Shown: positions 12,401-25,032 of the stretch, piece by piece
How the letters are laid out: the number at the start of each line of letters is the position of its first letter
How positions within the stretch are numbered: position 1 is the stretch's first letter
Assembly (NCBI GenBank): GCA_017979445.1
Contig: CM030714.1
Location: forward strand, 44,035,220 to 44,099,219
Direction of reading: 5' to 3'
DNA: 64,000 bases
DNA from: Akebia trifoliata
Taxonomy: Eukaryota > Streptophyta > Magnoliopsida > Ranunculales > Lardizabalaceae
Notes under the pieces: generated by a model
The model's database searches: none
The model's input: the letters and a program-made list of their open reading frames with translations, nothing else
Told to the model about the DNA's origin: nothing
Position numbers and translations under genes: made by a program

Positions 12401-15400
12401 ATCAGGGGGAACATAAGGTGATTGTGGATTTGGACAATCATAGCAAAACAAACTGAATCAATTTCCCAACAGTTAAGGTTTCTCCCAAAGTCAAGATCCC
12501 ACAATATCTTCTCATCAAAGCATATACAAAGTCCATAACCATTCCTACTGGATGGATCATAAAGACTAGGTATGCGTCTTTGAGAGTAGCATCTCATCAT
12601 TGTCCATCACAGATATGAACCAAGTTACCCTTTTCTCATCTCAAAATGCAACCTTTTAACAAATTCCTGACACCTTTTTGAATCCCTCACCAGACACTAC
12701 AATCATAGGTGGATTACACTTCTCCACTATCCAACTCAAAGTTTTAATAAAGTACTCATCCCATATGAGTTTTCTGCAAGGGTCTACTTCCTCACTTCCA
12801 ATTCTCCGTAACCATTTACCAAGAAGTACCTGATTCATAATCTTACAATTTCTCATGCCATGAGACATTCTTTTTAATAGGCATACACATTTTCTTCCAT
12901 TCCACAAGATTATATTTATGAGTTATCTTCGTAAAAATATCTTACCATTTTCCTCACAATAACTATAGGAAAGGTATTAAATTTTGGTTTCGATTTCGGT
13001 CAGTCTGGAAATGAAATATTTCATAAAAACAATTCAATCGAAAGCAATACAATTTTCACGAAAAGGATGGAAACATTGAGGATTCTTTCATTAAAATTGT
13101 AGGAAATGATAAAGTATACATGAAACACACTAGTTAGTCATCAAACTAAAATAAACAATCATATGGATTATTGAGTTTTTAAGCATACTCCTATACACTG
13201 GTGAGGGTACCTAAGAGCTTAACATGCAAATAAGAATAATAATGTCACTTTAACTATATACACAGTACACACGCTTAAATATAAACTATTCAGTACTACA
13301 TTTTTATTTTTAAAAAAATGAATAAATTACTAATATAACCCACTAATTACATGGACAATTTTATGTGTATGCTGATATGGAAGTGTTAATATGTTTAAAA
13401 TACATAAAACTAAGATGATTATAGATACCAAACTAATCATAACTCTTTTTCTTTTTTTTTTTGATTAGGATCATAACTCATTTTTGGTAATGAATGATTC
13501 TATATGTGCTGTACAAGTCCTTTCTACGAGCAATATATAATTATTATAATTATTTTAAATAGAATAATTTTATAAAATGAATATTCCGATCTAATGTTAT
13601 TGTTTATCAAAACATTTCAACCGAAATCTTTGCATTTTTATAAATGACTAGAACAGAACCCTAGAAGGATGAGAGAGCAAAATATAAAGGAGAAGAAAGA
13701 AAGAAGAAAAAATAGAGGAAAGAAAGAGTTAAAAGTCTATCATGACCCTCCTCATTTTACTTTTAAAAATAACAGCCACAACCTTATAGCTCCCCGAATT
13801 AAATAAAGGCCATTCCACTAATAACTCAATAACAAGGGATTTTTTTTTTTCTTCTTTCAGTTCAAAATTTATTATTCACTGAAATATTTTGTGAAACGAG
13901 AATTGATTCCATCAAAACATATTCAAAAAGAAAGGTCAGCAAAATTTCATGTCGAGTCTTGTAGAAATGGAAATATTTTAGTAAATTTCGTGGCAATATG
14001 TCAAACTTTAGTACTCTGATTCCTAGCAACCCAAGGAAAGATCATTGACCACCTTGACTTTGGCCAAATTTCACCCATCTGTTCTAGTTTCAACCCTTTA
14101 TTTTGTGGTTTTGAAATTCAAACTACAGTGATGCTGGTTATAGGGCTTTGGTAGAGCTCTGCTTTTAGAACAATAGGGTCCCCATGCCCTTCGTTTTGGC
14201 CATTTCCATATGGTGCCAATATGGAGTGTCTCAAGTGCATTTCTAAGAACTTAAAGGAAAGAATTTTTACATTGTGAACAGACTATAAACCCTGTAAAAG
14301 AAGAAAAATCTGACTTATTAGAGATCTCCACGAACAAAAGTTTTACAACTAAGGCAGATATAAGAGTAATTGTTTACCTTCTCATCATCAACACTCTCAA
14401 CCATAGAAAGATTTGGGACAGCAGCTGCATCATAGGAATCAAAACATTTAGCTATTTATTCAGTAAGCCATCAAACATTTATATTCATAATCATCATCTC
14501 TCAAGCATGGACATTATATGGAATAGAAGAAGCTAAATTCCCAACAAATGGTTAACAAGAAAACTGAGTGATAGTGAATAATAACCAAACATATATGAAT
14601 TTTACAACATACACATGCCTTGAAAAAGATATAGCCAACCCAATACATGGGATAAAGCCATGATGATATGACTCTTATCATAGAAACAAGACCAGGTATA
14701 TCACAGAAACAGATAAAGCAAAGTATCTCAAAGTAGACAAACTGAATCATTGAGCCCCAATATACGTTGATGTAGGACAAACCCCATCTTTTGTTCAAGA
14801 GTTAGGCATTCTTCATATTTTTATGAACAAGATTCTAAGTACATCGTTAAATAGGGCTAATTGACTACTAAACCCCATGGACTAATGCATTTTAAGATGC
14901 CAAGAAAGTACTCAAGTTTGAAGAGACGATAAGAATAAGAATAACTACAATAACAATAAGCCTCGTTTGATCACAATCAAATTCATAAAACACAGAGAGG
15001 CTGCCTAAACCTTCTTACGGTTCGTTTTTTGTTTTTTTTTTTATCCCTAACAACTCCAACAAATTACGGTGTTTACAGATAAAATAAAATAAAATAATCT
15101 GACGAAATCCAAACTTCCATGAAAACAACCATTGAATTATAGCCTTATGACTCCCTTATTTGGATTCTTCCACTCAAAATCTAGGTTCAGTACTCACTGC
15201 CACCACTTACCAAATTAGAACTTGCACTCATAAATAATGAAATTCGTTTATTTAAAAAAATGATGGAATTCCTTTAACAATGGAGGCCTATTACATGATA
15301 TGGTTTCTTATTTGGTCCCTACGATTGCACACCCCGACCACTTAAGGTTCCCAACCTCTCTAAAACAATTAGATAAAACATTCGCATGTACAATAATCAA

Positions 15401-16186
15401 AACATGTTTCTCACACTTTCTACAATTTCATATCCTACAACTGCATCCAAAGGATAAATCGAATCAACCATACTGAATTGTAAACCGTTCTTATCAATTA
15501 AGCGGTCACATTAGACCAATTCTTCCATTATTTCCAAATTGAAACAATAGTAACCAAATTCTGAACCACATTAATCAAACCAAAATTCAAACTATATAAC
15601 CATGGTATATTAACACAAACAAAACACATAAAAATTAACCTTAAAAAAATTGAAAATTCCAATATACCAAGAAGTGATTTCACTTTGTTGCTCTGCAAAT
15701 GCCCAATATAATGCCACTCAATATCTTCCGGAAGCTGCACCAAACACGAATAATTATCAAATTTTGCTTAGATACAAAAAATCAAACTTAAACCCATCAA
15801 TCTCAAGATCAAATTTCCCAAAAGAATACTTCAATTAAGTCCGTAATCACAAGAAGATAAAAGGGTAGGCAAAAAAAAGTCAAATTTTCCTTGGATGCTT
15901 AAAAAACATAAACTCATCAATTTCAAGATCAAATTTTGCTTAATAGGGTACTAAAAAAGAAGACCTGGGGTGCCTTTTCGATGATCTCTTGAACGTAATT
16001 CTCGCCGAAACAGCGATGCCCAGCATCGTAGACTTGGCGGATGAGGGTGACTGGTTTGGTCTTGCTGACAGCCACTACTCTGACATGATCAGATCTCCGC
16101 CCTGATCTCTCGGCCGCTTGATGGACTCTGTGAATTACAGAACGTAGAGCTGTTATTGCTGCACCTTCCATGGCAGGGGCGGCCAT
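9473..16186 (-). CDS. pyridoxal phosphate homeostasis protein (YggS/PROSC family), seven exons
   Basis: Small PLP-binding protein with an alanine-racemase-like TIM barrel; it buffers free pyridoxal 5'-phosphate and has no known catalytic reaction. Exons on the minus strand: 15965-16186, 15668-15734, 14378-14424, 11596-11683, 10856-10989, 10659-10757, 9473-9544. They join to 242 residues. Landmarks: AVSKTKP at 39-45, where Lys42 matches the PLP lysine; FGENYVQE; the signature [66 protein letters not shown]. The upstream in-frame ATG at 16255 would add 23 Glu/Arg-rich residues encoded by a GA-rich tract typical of a 5' leader, so the ATG at 16186 (MAAPAMEG) is preferred. NTSMEE has Met where Gly is frequent. 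Introns 3 and 6 carry antisense-free, minus-strand LINE remnants. Confidence 0.94.
9680..10140 (-). mobile_element. LINE 3' end, PLP-gene intron 6
   Basis: Minus-strand translation gives [20 protein letters not shown] then [15 protein letters not shown], the end of plant LINE ORF2. This is followed by the 3' tail region ending with AATAAAA and a short A-rich tail at about 9665-9700. The 5' part is missing. Confidence 0.75.
10219..10446. mobile_element. MITE with GGTTTTAAA ends, PLP-gene intron 6
   Basis: Ends are CATGGTTTTAAATC and, inverted, TATGGTTTTAAAACTCG. Inside are several GAGACGAG/CTCGTCTC words on both strands. The 8-base direct repeat ATTAGGTG flanks it at 10211-10218 and 10447-10454. 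Relatives are at 25033-25435 and a partial copy near 62758-62870. Confidence 0.6.
11830..12920 (-). mobile_element. LINE 3' fragment, PLP-gene intron 3
   Basis: Minus-strand frame at 12656-12907 contains [16 protein letters not shown] then RKLIWDEYF, matching the plant LINE block usually read as NKALLGKWLWRF. A second frame at 12379-12600 is degenerate. The 3' end near 11880-11930 has the family tail with GGTCGGTCTCCTCGGCCTCC on the minus strand. Frames are broken. Confidence 0.7.
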
Positions 16187-17068
16187 GTGAGACTGTTCTT
16201 CGTTCTCTTCTTCTCTCTGTTTCTCTCTCTCTTCTTCTCTTTGTTGATTTTCCATTTCACAGCGTTTCCACTGGTTTATAATGTTGGGTTGTATCTTTTG
16301 TGTGACTCAGAATTTTTTGGCTCATGTTGGATTTTATATGGGAGGGCAAACTCTAAATATTGTGGCCCTCATAGGCCCACATGATTGGTCTAATTGCATT
16401 ATAGTGATAGGAGCATATTTGCGCCAACTTTTTGAGGTATGCTCACCACCTTTAAAAAATGACATTTAGGTCTCATGATTTTTTGTAAGTGCACCAATCA
16501 AATTTAGAAAGAAGAATTAAAAGAACATAATCTTCTCTTTTGTTACTTGTGTGTACAACACGAAGTGAGCAATACACATTTTATTTTTTTCTGATCGTTT
16601 CCCCCTCTCTGAAGTTTTTAAGATTAACATTTTAAAAGATTACATCAATGGAGGTAGATATTTTTACGTTTGATTTTATTTATGTCAATAGGCCAATGTT
16701 GACATGACTTCATCCATGTCGATAGGATAATATCAACATAACAAAACCAAATACATTTTTTAATTATTTTTATATCTAATTTTTATAACTAATTATATTG
16801 CTTCTTGTGTTGTGAAATCATTGTAGAAACCTCCATAAATTTAAATAAGAAAGAAAATAAGAATTTAAATAAGAAAGAAAATAAGAAAAAGATAAAAAAA
16901 AAAAAAAAGAATGAAGAGACAAAGAATAGAGAATTAGAGGAATGAGAGAAATAGAGAGAAGAAAAATAAGAAGGATAAAAACAAGAAGAGATGAATAAGG
17001 TTTGAAGGAGAATAAGATTTCATTTCTGATTAATGCACTTACGATGTGGGTATAATTACTAAAGGGAG

Positions 17069-17448
17069 AGGTTCTTGGGACAACCATTGTGACAACATCT
17101 ATGACAACGATTTTTATCTTATATGAGTTAGAAGTTTTAGAATGGGCTGATTTTTTGTGAGGATGATCTCCTCACCATAGAGATCATCATCACAAAAAAT
17201 CATCTCATTCCAAAACTTCTAATCCCATTAAAAGTGATTTACAAAAAATTTGATGGTTCACGATTTTTCAACTTGTAAATTGCAGTTAGAAGTTTCGGAA
17301 TGGGCAGATTTTTTGTGATGATGATCTTCTCACCATAGAGAACATCCTCACCAAAAATCAACTCATTCCAAAACCTCTAATCCTATCAAAAATGATTTAC
17401 AAAAAATCGTTGTCATAGATGTTATCTCAATTGTTGTCCCATGAACCG
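17069..17448. mobile_element. MITE with about 50-bp inverted ends and inner hairpins
   Basis: Ends read GGTTCTTGGGACAACCATTG and, inverted, GGTTCATGGGACAACAATTG, both continuing into ACATCTATGACAACGATTTTT. Between them are two copies of a hairpin with arms GATTTTTTGTGA-like and loop TCACCATAGAGA. Related sequence occurs at 56985-57260, with a fragment at 46760-46815 in VPS35L intron 17. Confidence 0.75.
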
Positions 17449-18599
17449 TCCTTATTACTAAAATATTTAAAAATGATGATGTGTGTTTACTAAGTGGATG
17501 GGCATACCTTAATAAGTAAGGGCAAATATGTTTTCTTTTTAATTTTTAATAATTAGCAATTAAATCACAAATTTAATTTATTTAAAAAAAATCCCCAACT
17601 TTAAAAAAATCATGATTTAATTGACAATTGTTTGGAAAAAAATCACTGTTTTTTTATTATTATTTAGTTTTAGTATTTTTTTTAAATGTTATTTATCATC
17701 TAATATGTAAAATACATATTTTTTATATTTCAATTTTTTTTTCCTTTAGTTTATCTGATGTTTTTCCAACTTTATCTACTTTTGCCAAAACTTTCTCTTG
17801 CCGAATTATTCCAGAATCCCAAATCTGTCACCATCATTGCAGCACATTGGAGTAGATTTTTAAAAAGATTGGAGGGATGGGTTGGGATGGAGGGTCATTT
17901 TGATGAGATGAAGTACAACCAATGAATATGATCATGGGAGACCTTACCAAAACCCATTTTTTTCATTTTCCAAATTTAAAATATTATTCTAAAATGATTT
18001 TTTTTGGGTGAAAATCACAAAATTACCATAATGTAATTTATACCCTTTTGTAGAAATGCGATGAATATTTTAAAAATTGCAAAAATAACTTTATTTTGGA
18101 ATTATCATTTTTCAATCTTTGATTATAATCAGAATGTTTCTTTTAACTTTTTACTGATAATAAGTTTTTTAATTTACAGTTATACCCCTTCCCAAATAAG
18201 ACCATAAATCAATCGTCTTCTTCAACACTATGCTAGTACTATTCGAAACTTTGTTTTGAGGTTATCGATGAACGTCGTTGTTTGAGGATGTTGATTAAAA
18301 TTTGTAAGTTTTTATTATTTTTTTGTTCAATTACCAGAGGATTTGGATTTGTTTATTTTTCAATTTGTTCATATGTTTTGTAGCATGCTATAAGTTGTAA
18401 AACTCTCAAATTTCATAAATTGATGTTAAAATACTATATATAAAAAATAATCATTGATATCAATGGGAATTTGTATCCCAAGTGATGGGGAGAGAGTTAG
18501 GTGGTGTTTGGTATAGAAATAGCTTTGTCATGGACTTGAACTGAGGGTTCTGGTATCATCACCCATAAACTTTATCAACTAAGAAATCAATGAGCATTG

Positions 18600-18670
18600 G
18601 GTGTAGTGGCCAAGGCATCCCTCAAAAAAGGGAGAGGTCTTGAGGTTCAAGCACCCCCCCCCCCCTCACG
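18600..18670 (+). repeat. tRNA-like segment, possible SINE head
   Basis: TGTAGTGGCCAAGGC followed by GAGGTTCAAGCACCC resembles spaced A and B boxes, then a run of C. A related piece with GAGAGGTCTTGAG-TACAAG is at 24488-24550. No tail or target duplication was seen. Confidence 0.3.
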
Positions 18671-19815
18671 TTGGCCACCCACAAGGATTTTTAGCCGTAC
18701 TTACCTGGTACATGTGGCTTGTAGGGTATTTCATATACTCGGGAGATTTGGGTGAGATACGATGCTCTAAGAGGCCAATTACCTCAGTCCTATTAGTTGG
18801 GCCTATAGGTTCAGAACCCCTATCATTAAAAGGAAAAACTTTACCAATTGAACTAATTTGTCCTTCAAATTACATTATCTCTTAAGGAGATGAATTCGTA
18901 TATATTTCCTAAATGATAGTCATTTTCCTCAAAAGTGAGAAGGGTTTAAAGTGGAGAAATTTTTTCAAAAATCCCTTTAACTTTCATAGAAGATAATTTG
19001 TAAAAATCAATATAAATCTCATCTACAAAAAATATTGGTTTTGGGAGAGATTATTACTACTTATGTACTGAAGTGCTTATAAGAACTAGATGGATAAGAT
19101 TTTTTACAAGCTCTATTGGTTGTGACTATAGAATGATTGATCTTGATCACTCACCATAGCCCATTGTAAAGTGATTTTAATTAATAATTGGATTTATCAT
19201 TATGAGAAAAAGGGAGGTAATTTGATTATTTTTTATGCAAGATCTAATATGAATATGAAGGCATTTAGGGTGTATTTGAAAACATAAGGTTAAGTCTGAG
19301 TGTTGGACTTTCAAGAGCTCAACTCCAAGAAATTCAATATTCGAAAGTTGCAGATGAAAGCTAATTCGTTGATTTAAACTGGAGTTGCAAAGAAAATCTA
19401 CTCCATTGAGAGATTATAGAAAATTCGCTAGAATCTATACTTTCATTATGTGAAAATTGAAAATTTTGATAAGAAAATTCGACGGACAAAAACCCACAAA
19501 TTTTAGAAACCCGTGATCGTTGAAATCTTGATGTTCCCCAATTTGACAACTTAGAGCCATTGAAAAAAAATTGACAATGAAAATTTTGATTCCTTGGTCC
19601 GTCGAATTTTATGAAATTCAACGGCCTTGAACTGTCAAATATAGGTTTTTTTCGCATTGTACAGTTTATCCAATTCTTTCAAATTCTACCCTTCTTATGA
19701 AATCCATAAATTTATGGAACCAGATGCTACCCAAATCAGATCAAATTCGTCAGACTTCTTATGCTCAATTGCTTCTTCTTGGGCAATCCTATGATTCTTC
19801 CACGATGGAATTTTG

Positions 19816-19827
19816 TTTTTGTGTGTA

Positions 19828-19868
<41 letters not shown>
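19816..19868 (+). repeat. compound microsatellite (TG)n(AG)n
   Basis: A run of about 15 TG units with one interruption passes directly into about 9 AG units. It lies roughly 0.9 kb upstream of the pectate lyase. Confidence 0.95.
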
Positions 19869-20170
19869 CTGCCTAAGACTTATCAATTTTCACTAAAATG
19901 GGTGAAAATTGAAATACATAGAAAAATGAACTATCGTGAACTCAAGTGGGTTGAATTTTTCAAACACGTAAAAATAAGTAAAAAACACGACTTACGAACT
20001 GTCACGTAAAAATAAGTACCTAACGCGGATTACAAACTCTCGCACACACCCTTGACTTGAGTCATTTAATTTTTTATTGGTCGGTTAGAGAAGGCCAAGG
20101 CCTCTTACTACTACAAATGAGTGGATGATAATGATACGGAGGATGCTTCTTCAAGGACCAATTTTTATAT

Positions 20171-20348
20171 GAATGAGGCTGAAGTGACCTCAAAGATTTT
20201 CGGCATTTGGCACTTTGCTAACATGGAGGCATGACAAATCATAGATCTTTTCATCGAGATACGAGTGAAAATCATATATGTGCATGCACACGTTCACAAC
20301 AGAAAAGCACCAAATGAGATCAATCTAGAGGTCACTCCAGCACGACTC
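20171..20348. mobile_element. MULE-type MITE with near-perfect 9-bp target duplication
   Basis: Ends GAATGAGGCTGAAGTGACCT and, inverted, GAGTCGTGCTGGAGTGACCT. Flanks TTTTTATAT (20162-20170) and CTTTTATAT (20349-20357) match at 8 of 9 bases. Same family as the outer element at 58591-59025. Its right end is about 370 bases upstream of the pectate lyase TATA box. Confidence 0.8.
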
Positions 20349-20416
20349 CTTTTATATGTATATACGAAGTTACTACACCTTACTCCTAGCCATCAGGACA
20401 CAACACAAAGTAGGTA

Positions 20417-20436
20417 TTTTGACTAAAAAAGTCAAA
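20417..20436. promoter_or_regulatory. paired inverted W-box cores upstream of pectate lyase
   Basis: TTTTGAC and GTCAAA face each other across an A-rich spacer, forming a palindrome with TTGAC on both strands. TTGAC is the core of WRKY-factor sites. The position is about 300 bases upstream of the TATA box. Function is inferred from motif only. Confidence 0.35.
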
Positions 20437-20719
20437 TGATTAAATAAAAAAAAAAACAAAAGTCAATGAAATTGATCATGTCTACTCTCTATCATCATCT
20501 GATGATATGATGTCCATAGATCCTAGCCATTGGGTGTAGTTCGAGATCCATCCCGACGAATCCAAAGATACCATCACTTGTTTGAGTATAGAGTTGACGT
20601 TGAAAGGCGTGATGCTTACAGTCCGTCTAACTCTAAGTCAATAAATCTTAACCTCGTGCAACCACGTTTCTATGAAGTCAAAATATGCTTAACATCATGG
20701 GCACCACCTTTTATTCTCC

Positions 20720-20726
20720 TATAAAT
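20720..20726 (+). promoter_or_regulatory. TATA box of pectate lyase gene
   Basis: TATAAAT in the context CTATAAATC lies 46 bases upstream of the ATG at 20772. A start site about 30 bases downstream would fall near 20750. That rules out the longer in-frame starts at 20685 and 20736 and supports the ATG at 20772. Confidence 0.6.
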
Positions 20727-20771
20727 CTATCTTCCATGACACATGCTCCTAAGTCTTCACCACACCTGAAC

Positions 20772-23700
20772 ATGGTCTCCCCTATCTCTACCATACTATT
20801 CTCATGTCTACTAGCATGTTGGGCTTCAACCCTACAAGCTTACAACATCAAATCAAGCAATCGTCAAATGAACACAATTGATAATTGTTGGAGGTTGAAT
20901 CCGAATTGGGCGTCCAACCGTCATGCTTTAGCGGATTGCGCCATAGGTTTCGGAAAAGCTGCAATGGGAGGGAAATACGGGCCCATCTACGTGGTCACTA
21001 ACCCGTCCGATGACCCTGTTAATCCGAAGCCTGGCACACTCCGTTACGGAGTAATCCAAACGAAGCCAATGTGGATAATTTTCGCAAAAGATATGGTAAT
21101 TACACTTAAGAACGAGCTTATAATGAATAGTTTCAAGACAATTGATGGGAGAGGTGTCAAGGTGGAAATAGCATATGGGCCTTGCATAACGGTGCAAGGT
21201 GTGAGCCATGTTATAATACATGGGATTAGTATTCATGATTGTAAGCCGGGGAAGAGTGGTTTGGTTCGTAGCACCCCAATGCATGTGGGACATCGACGTG
21301 GCTCCGATGGGGATGCTATTGATATATTTTCATCTTCGCATGTGTGGGTTGATCATTGCTTTTTAGCACGAAGCAGCGATGGCCTCATCGATATCATCCA
21401 TGCTTCAACTGCCATTACTATCTCAAACAACTTCTTCACCCAACATGATAAGGTATGTGAGAATCGTCTTAAGTAATGACAAGTTGAAACTGAAACTTCT
21501 AAGTGGTAACATCAAATTGCCTACTTAATGCTCAACCTTAGCATGCATGAGATTTAAAAAATCTTTTTCGAGGTGATTTGATGTTACCACTTAGAAATTA
21601 TACAAAAATAATATAAGATATAAGATAAATGATTTAGTTAGGCTTAAAAATTATACAAAAACAAAAATAAAAATTTTGCCTAACCAACTTTGAAAATGGA
21701 TAGCCACTACTCTTAAATATAAAATGCCCTGATCAATGGTGAAAAACAATGATTTTTTTAACATTTTCTAAGTCCTAGTTTAGAATTTTGTGCTCTACAT
21801 CTAGACCCCGATCATATTTTTGAGTGCCACGTGCACATGGTACAATCCATATTGATATATAGGTGGTCCTTTGGCCCATGCAACCCAATATCTCATATGT
21901 ACACTAAGGGACAAGGACGAATGTGATGATATAATATACATATAATTTGATCCAATATTATAGTATAAATTTTCTACGTAGCATGTCGCTCTTGCTCCAA
22001 AATTTCGCTCTTGTAGTCATTTTTTTTTAACTTTATTTTTATTCTTGTATTGTATTACACCACCACTTCCAACATTAAATTACTGTAGAGACCTCCATCA
22101 ATGTAATAAGGATCCAACTAATACTGTATTGGCTTACAATACTTCATATCTAATACTCTACTATAGTGATTTTATAAGTTTGTTTCAGTAGTATTTCTAA
22201 GTAATTAAGTTGCATTTGCATGTGTAGGTGATGTTGTTTGGCCACAACGATGATTTCACCGCAGATAAGATCATGAAAGTTACCGTTGTATTTAACCATT
22301 TTGGCCCGGGATTAGTACAAAGAATGCCCAGGTAACCTTCTGTCGACAACAAATTTTACAGAACCATCCAAAATCATAAATATATGTCATTGTGTATCCT
22401 AAAGCAATGAATCTACAGTTCTGTGAAAGGAGCGTACAAAAAAAATACGTCAAATTATCACGATTCTATTTTATAAGGATTATAAACATTTAAAACACTA
22501 ACAATTAATTATTTTCATGAAAACATACAAAACCATTTTCCAAATATCAGACAAGTCATCTCGGATGAATCAATGTGATGGATTTTCATAGAAAATTTGT
22601 TTTGGTGGAAAAATATTCTTCGACCTTATCTCTCAAGAAAATTATTTTCTCACAGGAAAACCCCCACACTCCAAAACTAAGACCCAACTCTCTTTTTTGA
22701 TGATTTTTTCAAATGCAATGAAAAACGGCAAAATAAATTTTAAAAAATGTTTTCTAATTACTACTTAAAAAAAATTGTTTTTTCTAAGAAAATACTTTTT
22801 TAGCAAACATACATCTAACTTTGATTCTATGCTTCACAGGGTTAGGTTTGGATATACCCACGTGGCAAACAATAGGTATGATGAGTGGCAGATGTATGCT
22901 ATTGGAGGGAGTGCCAATCCAACGATCTTCAGTGAGGGGAACTACTTCAATGCCCCAAATAATGCCCAATCCAAACAGGTATAATAATTAATAGCCACTA
23001 GATCCTAATCAGACGGTTATTCCTGCTCCATTTTATCACTTACAAGAATTTTTGACTATTTTTTTGGTGGGTCTATTTCATGCAATGTTTTAAAAATCAA
23101 ACTGGCGATTGAATCGAAAATTTATCAAATTGGCCGGGCCATGTTCGAACCCTGATTCTATTTAGTTGGACCGATATATATCCATTAAAAAAATTAAAAA
23201 TATATACCTTTTTTCTTAAATTAGCTTGATTTATATTTTTTTATTAAAAACTAGTAAGTGATATGTGCAAAAGCACACGCGTTACCAAATTTAGGATTTA
23301 TGCATGATTAATTTTTTTAATAAATATTTTAAAATTTTAAATATTTAGTCTCTAAATTTATTATATCATATTTTATCATTAAATATATTGTAATGGTTAT
23401 TTTGTAATTTTAAATTTTGACTAAGGCGATTTTGAAAATAACATAATATGAGTGTATTTCTGTAATTTTCGAAAATTGATAAATGTGAGATTTTAATTTT
23501 GTTAATTTTTGTCAAAAAGACCTTGATAATAAAATAAGGTTAAATATAAATGTGAGTGATTATAATGTCAACAAACACCTATTACACCTTCTCCCACTAT
23601 AATTGTAAGAGTAATAATTCTCTGACTCCCGCTCGGGTCATACTCAAAATATACCCCTGATGTGGCATGTGCTAGAACCATGGATCTTTTTGCCTTGAGA

Positions 23701-24135
23701 TACACAATTGCTCATATTTATCGGGATGTGTAAATGTGTATTCTTAGACAAAAATCTATGGTTCTAGCAAATGTCATGTTAGGAGAGTATTTTGAGTATG
23801 CCAAGTGGGGGAGTCAGATTATCATGACTAATAGTAAAAATACGATTAACGAAAACTGCCCATGGTCGGACCATTGGTTCAATTTGGTTTTAAAACGCTT
23901 GTTTCATGTATGACAGGTTACTAAGAGAGAGGTCAATGGTGGATGGAAGAATTGGAAATGGAGGTCTTCGAAGGATGAATTTCAAAATGGAGCTTATTTC
24001 ATTCAATCAGGATATGGAAGTAGTGCCCCGCTTTATTCCAAACTTCAAACTTTCAATGTTGCCGAAGGTTCAATGGCTATTGCTCTAACATCAGAGGCCG
24101 GGCCTTTACGATGTGTAATTAAAAAGCCTTGTTAA
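20772..24135 (+). CDS. secreted pectate lyase, PL1 family, pollen-allergen-like, four exons
   Basis: Cleaves de-esterified pectin in the cell wall by calcium-dependent beta-elimination. Exons 20772-21452, 22228-22331, 22840-22978, 23917-24135 join in frame to 380 residues. The N-terminus [20 protein letters not shown] is a good signal peptide. Then come [58 protein letters not shown], the calcium-site block DGDAIDIF with [44 protein letters not shown] (RMPRVR keeps the RxPxxR motif with the catalytic Arg), [18 protein letters not shown] and [19 protein letters not shown] has Cys where Asn is usual. The layout is closest to pollen pectate lyases of the Amb a 1/Cry j 1 type, so pollen or anther expression is plausible but inferred. 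Intron 3 holds a Helitron-like insertion. Confidence 0.94.
23251..23620 (-). mobile_element. Helitron-like non-autonomous element, pectate lyase intron 3
   Basis: On the minus strand the right-hand end is a hairpin TGTGC-TTTT-GCACA-like followed by ATATCACTTACTAG and then T, as expected for a Helitron 3' end (hairpin, CTAG, inserted before T). The body is AT-rich. It matches 31753-32225 over most of its length, including the far end with TATAATTGTAAGAGTAATA-like sequence. The 5' TC terminus is not certain. Confidence 0.5.
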
Positions 24136-25032
24136 CAGTGAACATGCATACTTGAAGGTGTAAGCTTGGTAAGTTGGTAAAGAATGTGAGTGAGAATTAC
24201 TATAAATATAGGATCAAAATTCTGTATTTATCTATGCGATCCAATTGAGAGAAGGAAGAGATAAAATGTTGTGTGATTTTTCTTTTTATGTAATATTGTT
24301 TCCTACCCATCAATCTAAACTAACGAATCATCCATTTTAAGGGTGTTTCTTGAGATGATAGAATATTTTGCAAAATTTATTAAATCAATCAAGCTTTTTA
24401 ATATTTACGAAAATAATCATGTACTCAATAGGATAACTATTTACTTTTATCAAAAACTATTATATATTGAACTAACAATGGTATGGTAGTCTCGCCTCTC
24501 TCTAAAGAAAAAGGAGAGGTCTTGAGTACAAGAAGCCCCCTTTTTGTCACTTGAAGGGACTCTATAGTCAGGGCCTAAGAGTCTTCATGGGGATGCTAAC
24601 ATTTTCTAACACATATTTTTCAATAATGTCCTTATCCATTTTATTTTTTAGTGAAAAAGATAAGTATATATTAATCTTTTTACATAATAAATATTTTTCT
24701 TAATTTATATAATAAATGTTAAGGAGATTTAATCTTTATATTTAAATGTCTTATTTATACTAAATGTTTTAATAATCAATGCAAACGAGTATTTATTATG
24801 TAAAATATCAATATACACCTATATTTTTTACTAAAAAACAAAATGGATAGGGGTATTAATAATAAAAAAAATAAATATGGTGAATAATGCTAATGTCCTA
24901 CGAGGTCTTAGCTGTAGCATTCCCCTCCCCTATATACATTAGATATCGTATGGTTATTTTCGCTATTTACTTATGCAACCAACAATGCCAAATGCCCCCC
25001 CCTACATGTTTGTCACATTGGTCATTTGGACC

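Larger units (their letters stand above)
16187..20771. other. divergent intergenic region between PLP gene and pectate lyase
   Basis: The 4.6 kb is shared upstream sequence of two divergent genes. It holds a hairpin-rich MITE (17069-17448), a tRNA-like segment (18600-18670), a TG/AG microsatellite (19816-19868), a MULE-type MITE with target duplication (20171-20348), a TTGAC palindrome (20417-20436) and a TATA box (20720-20726). No further gene was recognised. Confidence 0.6.

Noticed and set aside
16187..16255. 23-residue N-terminal extension of the PLP protein
   Set aside because: Encoded by a GA-rich tract that looks like a 5' leader. Family members start near MAAP, so the downstream ATG was chosen, though the longer form cannot be ruled out.
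20928..21293. 121-codon minus-strand open frame
   Set aside because: Antisense shadow of pectate lyase exon 1.
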